DNA from: Noviherbaspirillum_A sp047237965
Lineage (GTDB): Bacteria > Pseudomonadota > Gammaproteobacteria > Burkholderiales > Burkholderiaceae_D
Assembly (NCBI RefSeq): GCF_047237965.1
Contig: NZ_JBDFLX010000001.1
Location: forward strand, 682,001-746,000
Direction of reading: 5' to 3'
DNA length: 64,000 nt
Under the pieces are notes generated by a model. It did not search any database and was not told the DNA's origin. It saw only the letters and a program-made list of their open reading frames with translations. How positions within the stretch are numbered: position 1 is the stretch's first letter; each line of letters starts with the position of its first letter. The translations under genes were made by a program, and so were the position numbers. Shown here piece after piece: positions 61,684-64,000 of this stretch.

Positions 61684-62946
61684 TCAGGAACGGGTGATCG
61701 GCAGTTCCATGTCCTCACCTGGCAACGTCATGTGCTTGGCCAATTCCAGCTTGGCCACTGCATTACGATGCACCTCGTCGGGGCCGTCGGCAATACGCAG
61801 CGTACGGTTGCCCGCCCACATGTAGGCCAGCGGGAATTCGTCGGAGACGCCGGCCGCGCCGTGCGCCTGGATCGACCAGTCCAGCACCTGCTGGGCCACG
61901 TTCGGCGCCAGCACCTTGATCATCGCGATCTCGGACTTCGCATGCTTGTTGCCCACGGTGTCCATCATGTAGGCAGCCTTCAGCGTCAGCAGGCGCGCCG
62001 TGTCGATCTGGATGCGCGACTCGGCAACGCGCTCGCGCCAGACGCTCTGCTCGGAAATGCGGCGGCCAAAGGCCACACGCTCGTTCAGGCGGCGGCACAT
62101 GTACTCCAGCGCGCGCTCTGCCACGCCAATGGCGCGCATGCAGTGGTGAATGCGGCCCGGTCCAAGGCGACCCTGGGCGATCTCGAAGCCGCGGCCTTCG
62201 CCGAGCAGCATGTTGGATGCCGGCACCCGGACATTCTCGAACAGGATCTCGCAATGGCCGTGCGGCGCGTCGTCATAGCCAAACACCGGCAGCGGCCGCT
62301 TGATGGTCACGCCCGGAGTATCGGCAGGCACCAGGATCATCGACTGCTGGGAGTGACGGGCCGCTTCCGGGTCGGTCTTGCCCATCAAAATGAAAATCTT
62401 GCAGCGCGGATCGCCGGCGCCGGAGATCCACCACTTGTGGCCATTGATCACGTATTCGTCGCCATCGCGCTCGATGCGGGTGGCGATGTTGGTGGCGTCG
62501 GACGAGGCCACGGCCGGCTCGGTCATGGCGAAGGCGGAGCGGATCTCGCCACGCAGCAGCGGCTCCAGCCAAAGCTGCTTGTGTTCCTCGCTGCCGTAGC
62601 GCTCGATGGTCTCCATGTTGCCGGTGTCCGGCGCGGAGCAGTTGAACACTTCCGGCGCCCAGCCCACCCGGCCCATGATCTCGCACAGCGGCGCATAGTC
62701 CAGATTGGACAGGCCTTCCGGCGCGCGCTTGGACTTGGGCAGGAACAGGTTCCACAGGCCCTGCTCGCGCGCCTTGGGCTTCAGGTCCTCGATGATGGCG
62801 GTGGGCAGCCAGCGATTGCCCTTTTCAGTGCCGTTGCGGTCGATCTCGGCCTTGTAGGCTTTCTCGTTCGGATAGATATGCTCATCCATGAAGCGCAGCA
62901 GCTTGCCTTGCAGTTCCTTGCAGCGGTCTGAATATTCGAATTCCAT
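61684..62946 (-). CDS. Acyl-CoA dehydrogenase, ACAD10/11-like
   Basis: A 420-residue acyl-CoA dehydrogenase starting MEFEYSDRCKELQGKLLRFM. FAMTEPAVASSDATNIATRI near residue 155 and WWISGAGDPRCKIFILMGKT near 191 belong to the flavin and substrate region. Near the C-terminus it has RIADGPDEVHRNAVAKLEL, the pattern of ACAD11-like proteins with Asp where other members have the catalytic Glu. The gene lies 25 nt after a phosphotransferase gene. In ACAD10/11 and the bacterial LvaA-LvaC pair, a kinase and such a dehydrogenase handle 4-hydroxyacyl-CoAs. That function is inferred here. Confidence 0.92.
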   Translation of the reverse strand: MEFEYSDRCKELQGKLLRFMDEHIYPNEKAYKAEIDRNGTEKGNRWLPTAIIEDLKPKAREQGLWNLFLPKSKRAPEGLSNLDYAPLCEIMGRVGWAPEVFNCSAPDTGNMETIERYGSEEHKQLWLEPLLRGEIRSAFAMTEPAVASSDATNIATRIERDGDEYVINGHKWWISGAGDPRCKIFILMGKTDPEAARHSQQSMILVPADTPGVTIKRPLPVFGYDDAPHGHCEILFENVRVPASNMLLGEGRGFEIAQGRLGPGRIHHCMRAIGVAERALEYMCRRLNERVAFGRRISEQSVWRERVAESRIQIDTARLLTLKAAYMMDTVGNKHAKSEIAMIKVLAPNVAQQVLDWSIQAHGAAGVSDEFPLAYMWAGNRTLRIADGPDEVHRNAVAKLELAKHMTLPGEDMELPITRS

Positions 62947-62971
62947 GTCATCTCCTCGTTGAATTGTTGTT

Positions 62972-64000
62972 TCAGGAACGGGCGCCGGAAGCGTATTCCC
63001 AGCCCATCTCGGCCATCGGACGCGTTGCCTGGCCCGCCTTCAGCGCCTGCTCGCTCGACGCGGTGCCGTCGACATAGCGCTTCATGATGCCCTGCAGGAT
63101 GCCGGCCATGCGGAACATGTTGTAGGCCAGGTAGAAGGTGAAGTCCTCGCGCCGGATGGTGCGACCGGTGCGTTCGCAATACTTCGCGATGTATTCCTCC
63201 TCGCTGGGAATGCCGAGCGCCTTGTGGTCCAGGCCGCCGATGCCGCGGAACTGGCCGGGCGCGATATGCCAGCTCATCAGGTGATAGGAAAAGTCGGCCA
63301 GCGGATGGCCCAGCGTGGACAGCTCCCAGTCCAGCACCGCCAGGATCTTCGGTTCGGTGGGATGGAAGATCATGTTGTCCAGACGGTAGTCGCCATGCAC
63401 GATGCTGGTCTCGTCGCCGGGCGGAATATGGGCAGGCAGCCATTCGATGAGCTTGTCCATGGCCTCGATCTTCTCGGTCTCGGAGGCCTTGTACTGCTTG
63501 GTCCAGCGGTCGATCTGGCGGGCGAAGTAATTGCCCGGCTTGCCGAAGGTTTCCAGGCCGATCGCCTTGTAGTCGATGGTGTGCAGCTGCGCGATCACGC
63601 GGTTCATCTCGTCGTAGTAGGCAGCGCGCTCCTCGTTGCTCATGCCGGGCATGGACTGGTCCCACAGCACGCGGCCCTGCACGAAGTCCATCACGTAGAA
63701 GGCGCGGCCGATGACGGATTCGTCGGTGCACAGCGCATACTGGCGCGGCGCCGGGAAGCCGGCCCGGTTCAGTGCATCCATCACGCGGAACTCTCGATCG
63801 ATCGCATGGGCCGAGGGCAGCAGCTTGGCGGCCGGGCCCGGCTTGGTGCGCAGCACATAGCTGCGGCCGTTGGCGGTGAGCTTGAAGGTGGGGTTGGACT
63901 GGCCTCCCTTGAACTGCTCGACATTCAGCTGTCCCGAGTAGTCTTCCACGTGCTGCTGCATATACGCCTGCAGCGCGTCGACATCAAATTTCTGGCGCTC
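62972..64000 (-). CDS. Phosphotransferase family protein (APH fold), partial at window edge
   Basis: The reading frame runs to the last base; the first ATG is at 63961 but the codons before it (RQKFDVDALQAY) look like real N-terminal sequence, so the gene extends beyond the window. The APH/choline-kinase fold is visible: FKGGQSNPTFKL and the ATP-site Lys in SYVLRTKPG near the N-terminus, the catalytic loop VHGDYRLDNMIFHP and the metal site VLDWELSTLGHPLADFSY. It is the likely kinase partner of the ACAD10/11-like dehydrogenase downstream, phosphorylating a hydroxyacyl-CoA. It could alternatively act on another small alcohol. Confidence 0.9.
   Translation of the reverse strand, partial: ERQKFDVDALQAYMQQHVEDYSGQLNVEQFKGGQSNPTFKLTANGRSYVLRTKPGPAAKLLPSAHAIDREFRVMDALNRAGFPAPRQYALCTDESVIGRAFYVMDFVQGRVLWDQSMPGMSNEERAAYYDEMNRVIAQLHTIDYKAIGLETFGKPGNYFARQIDRWTKQYKASETEKIEAMDKLIEWLPAHIPPGDETSIVHGDYRLDNMIFHPTEPKILAVLDWELSTLGHPLADFSYHLMSWHIAPGQFRGIGGLDHKALGIPSEEEYIAKYCERTGRTIRREDFTFYLAYNMFRMAGILQGIMKRYVDGTASSEQALKAGQATRPMAEMGWEYASGARS

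Overview
The window looks like a chromosomal segment of a betaproteobacterium of the Burkholderiales, most probably an Oxalobacteraceae relative (Herbaspirillum/Noviherbaspirillum/Massilia type). This is inferred from high GC, the style of the housekeeping genes (rnr, rlmB, cysE, galE) and the exosortase-A gene content. No rRNA is present to settle the genus. Two tRNA-Leu genes (CAG and UAA) are present.

Layout. 1-311: end of a dispersed repeat carrying 16 perfect GCAACT hexamers. 312-2677 (-): UDP-glucose dehydrogenase and a UDP-glucuronate-epimerase-like enzyme. 3090-10115 (+): two GT4 glycosyltransferases, an O-antigen-ligase-like protein, a NodB deacetylase/GT4 fusion and a GT2. 10206-15099 (-): GT4, GT2, Wzx-type flippase and a putative GT-A enzyme. 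15458-18444 (-): a four-gene cassette of nucleotidyltransferase, HprK-related kinase A, PqqD-like protein and a Tat-exported unknown protein. 18765-22284: lytic transglycosylase, VanZ-like protein, galE and tRNA-Leu(CAG). 22448-27264 (+): rnr, rlmB, cysE and a YceH-type gene. 27346-43700: the exosortase-A (PEP-CTERM) satellite genes, namely prsT, ACP, hydrolases 2 and 1, FemAB-like, EpsB-type sugar transferase, prsK, prsR, acyl-CoA ligase, PLP decarboxylase and manC. 43912-45778: a small gene behind a sigma-54-like promoter, a secreted trypsin-like protease and a YdcF-like protein. 45929-46021: tRNA-Leu(UAA). 46175-52868: an AT-rich block of surface-sugar genes that looks acquired. 52901-56296 (-): flippase-like protein, DPM1/ArnC-type GT2 and a GT39 (ArnT-like) transferase. 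56621-64000: fatty acyl-CoA genes (three acyl-CoA dehydrogenases, two MaoC hydratases, a phosphotransferase), a GST and a palindromic repeat element of roughly 700 bp.

How it fits together. Ugd, the epimerase, GalE and ManC supply UDP-GlcA/GalA, UDP-Gal and GDP-Man. The EpsB-type enzyme starts a lipid-linked glycan, the glycosyltransferases extend it, Wzx moves it and the ligase-like protein may transfer it. PrsK/PrsR, a histidine kinase and a sigma-54 activator, probably control the system. The exosortase itself, PEP-CTERM substrates and chain-length proteins are not in the window. The ACP/hydrolase/ligase/decarboxylase/FemAB set points to an unidentified small acyl or amine product. The HprK-related cassette is a second candidate for an uncharacterised system.
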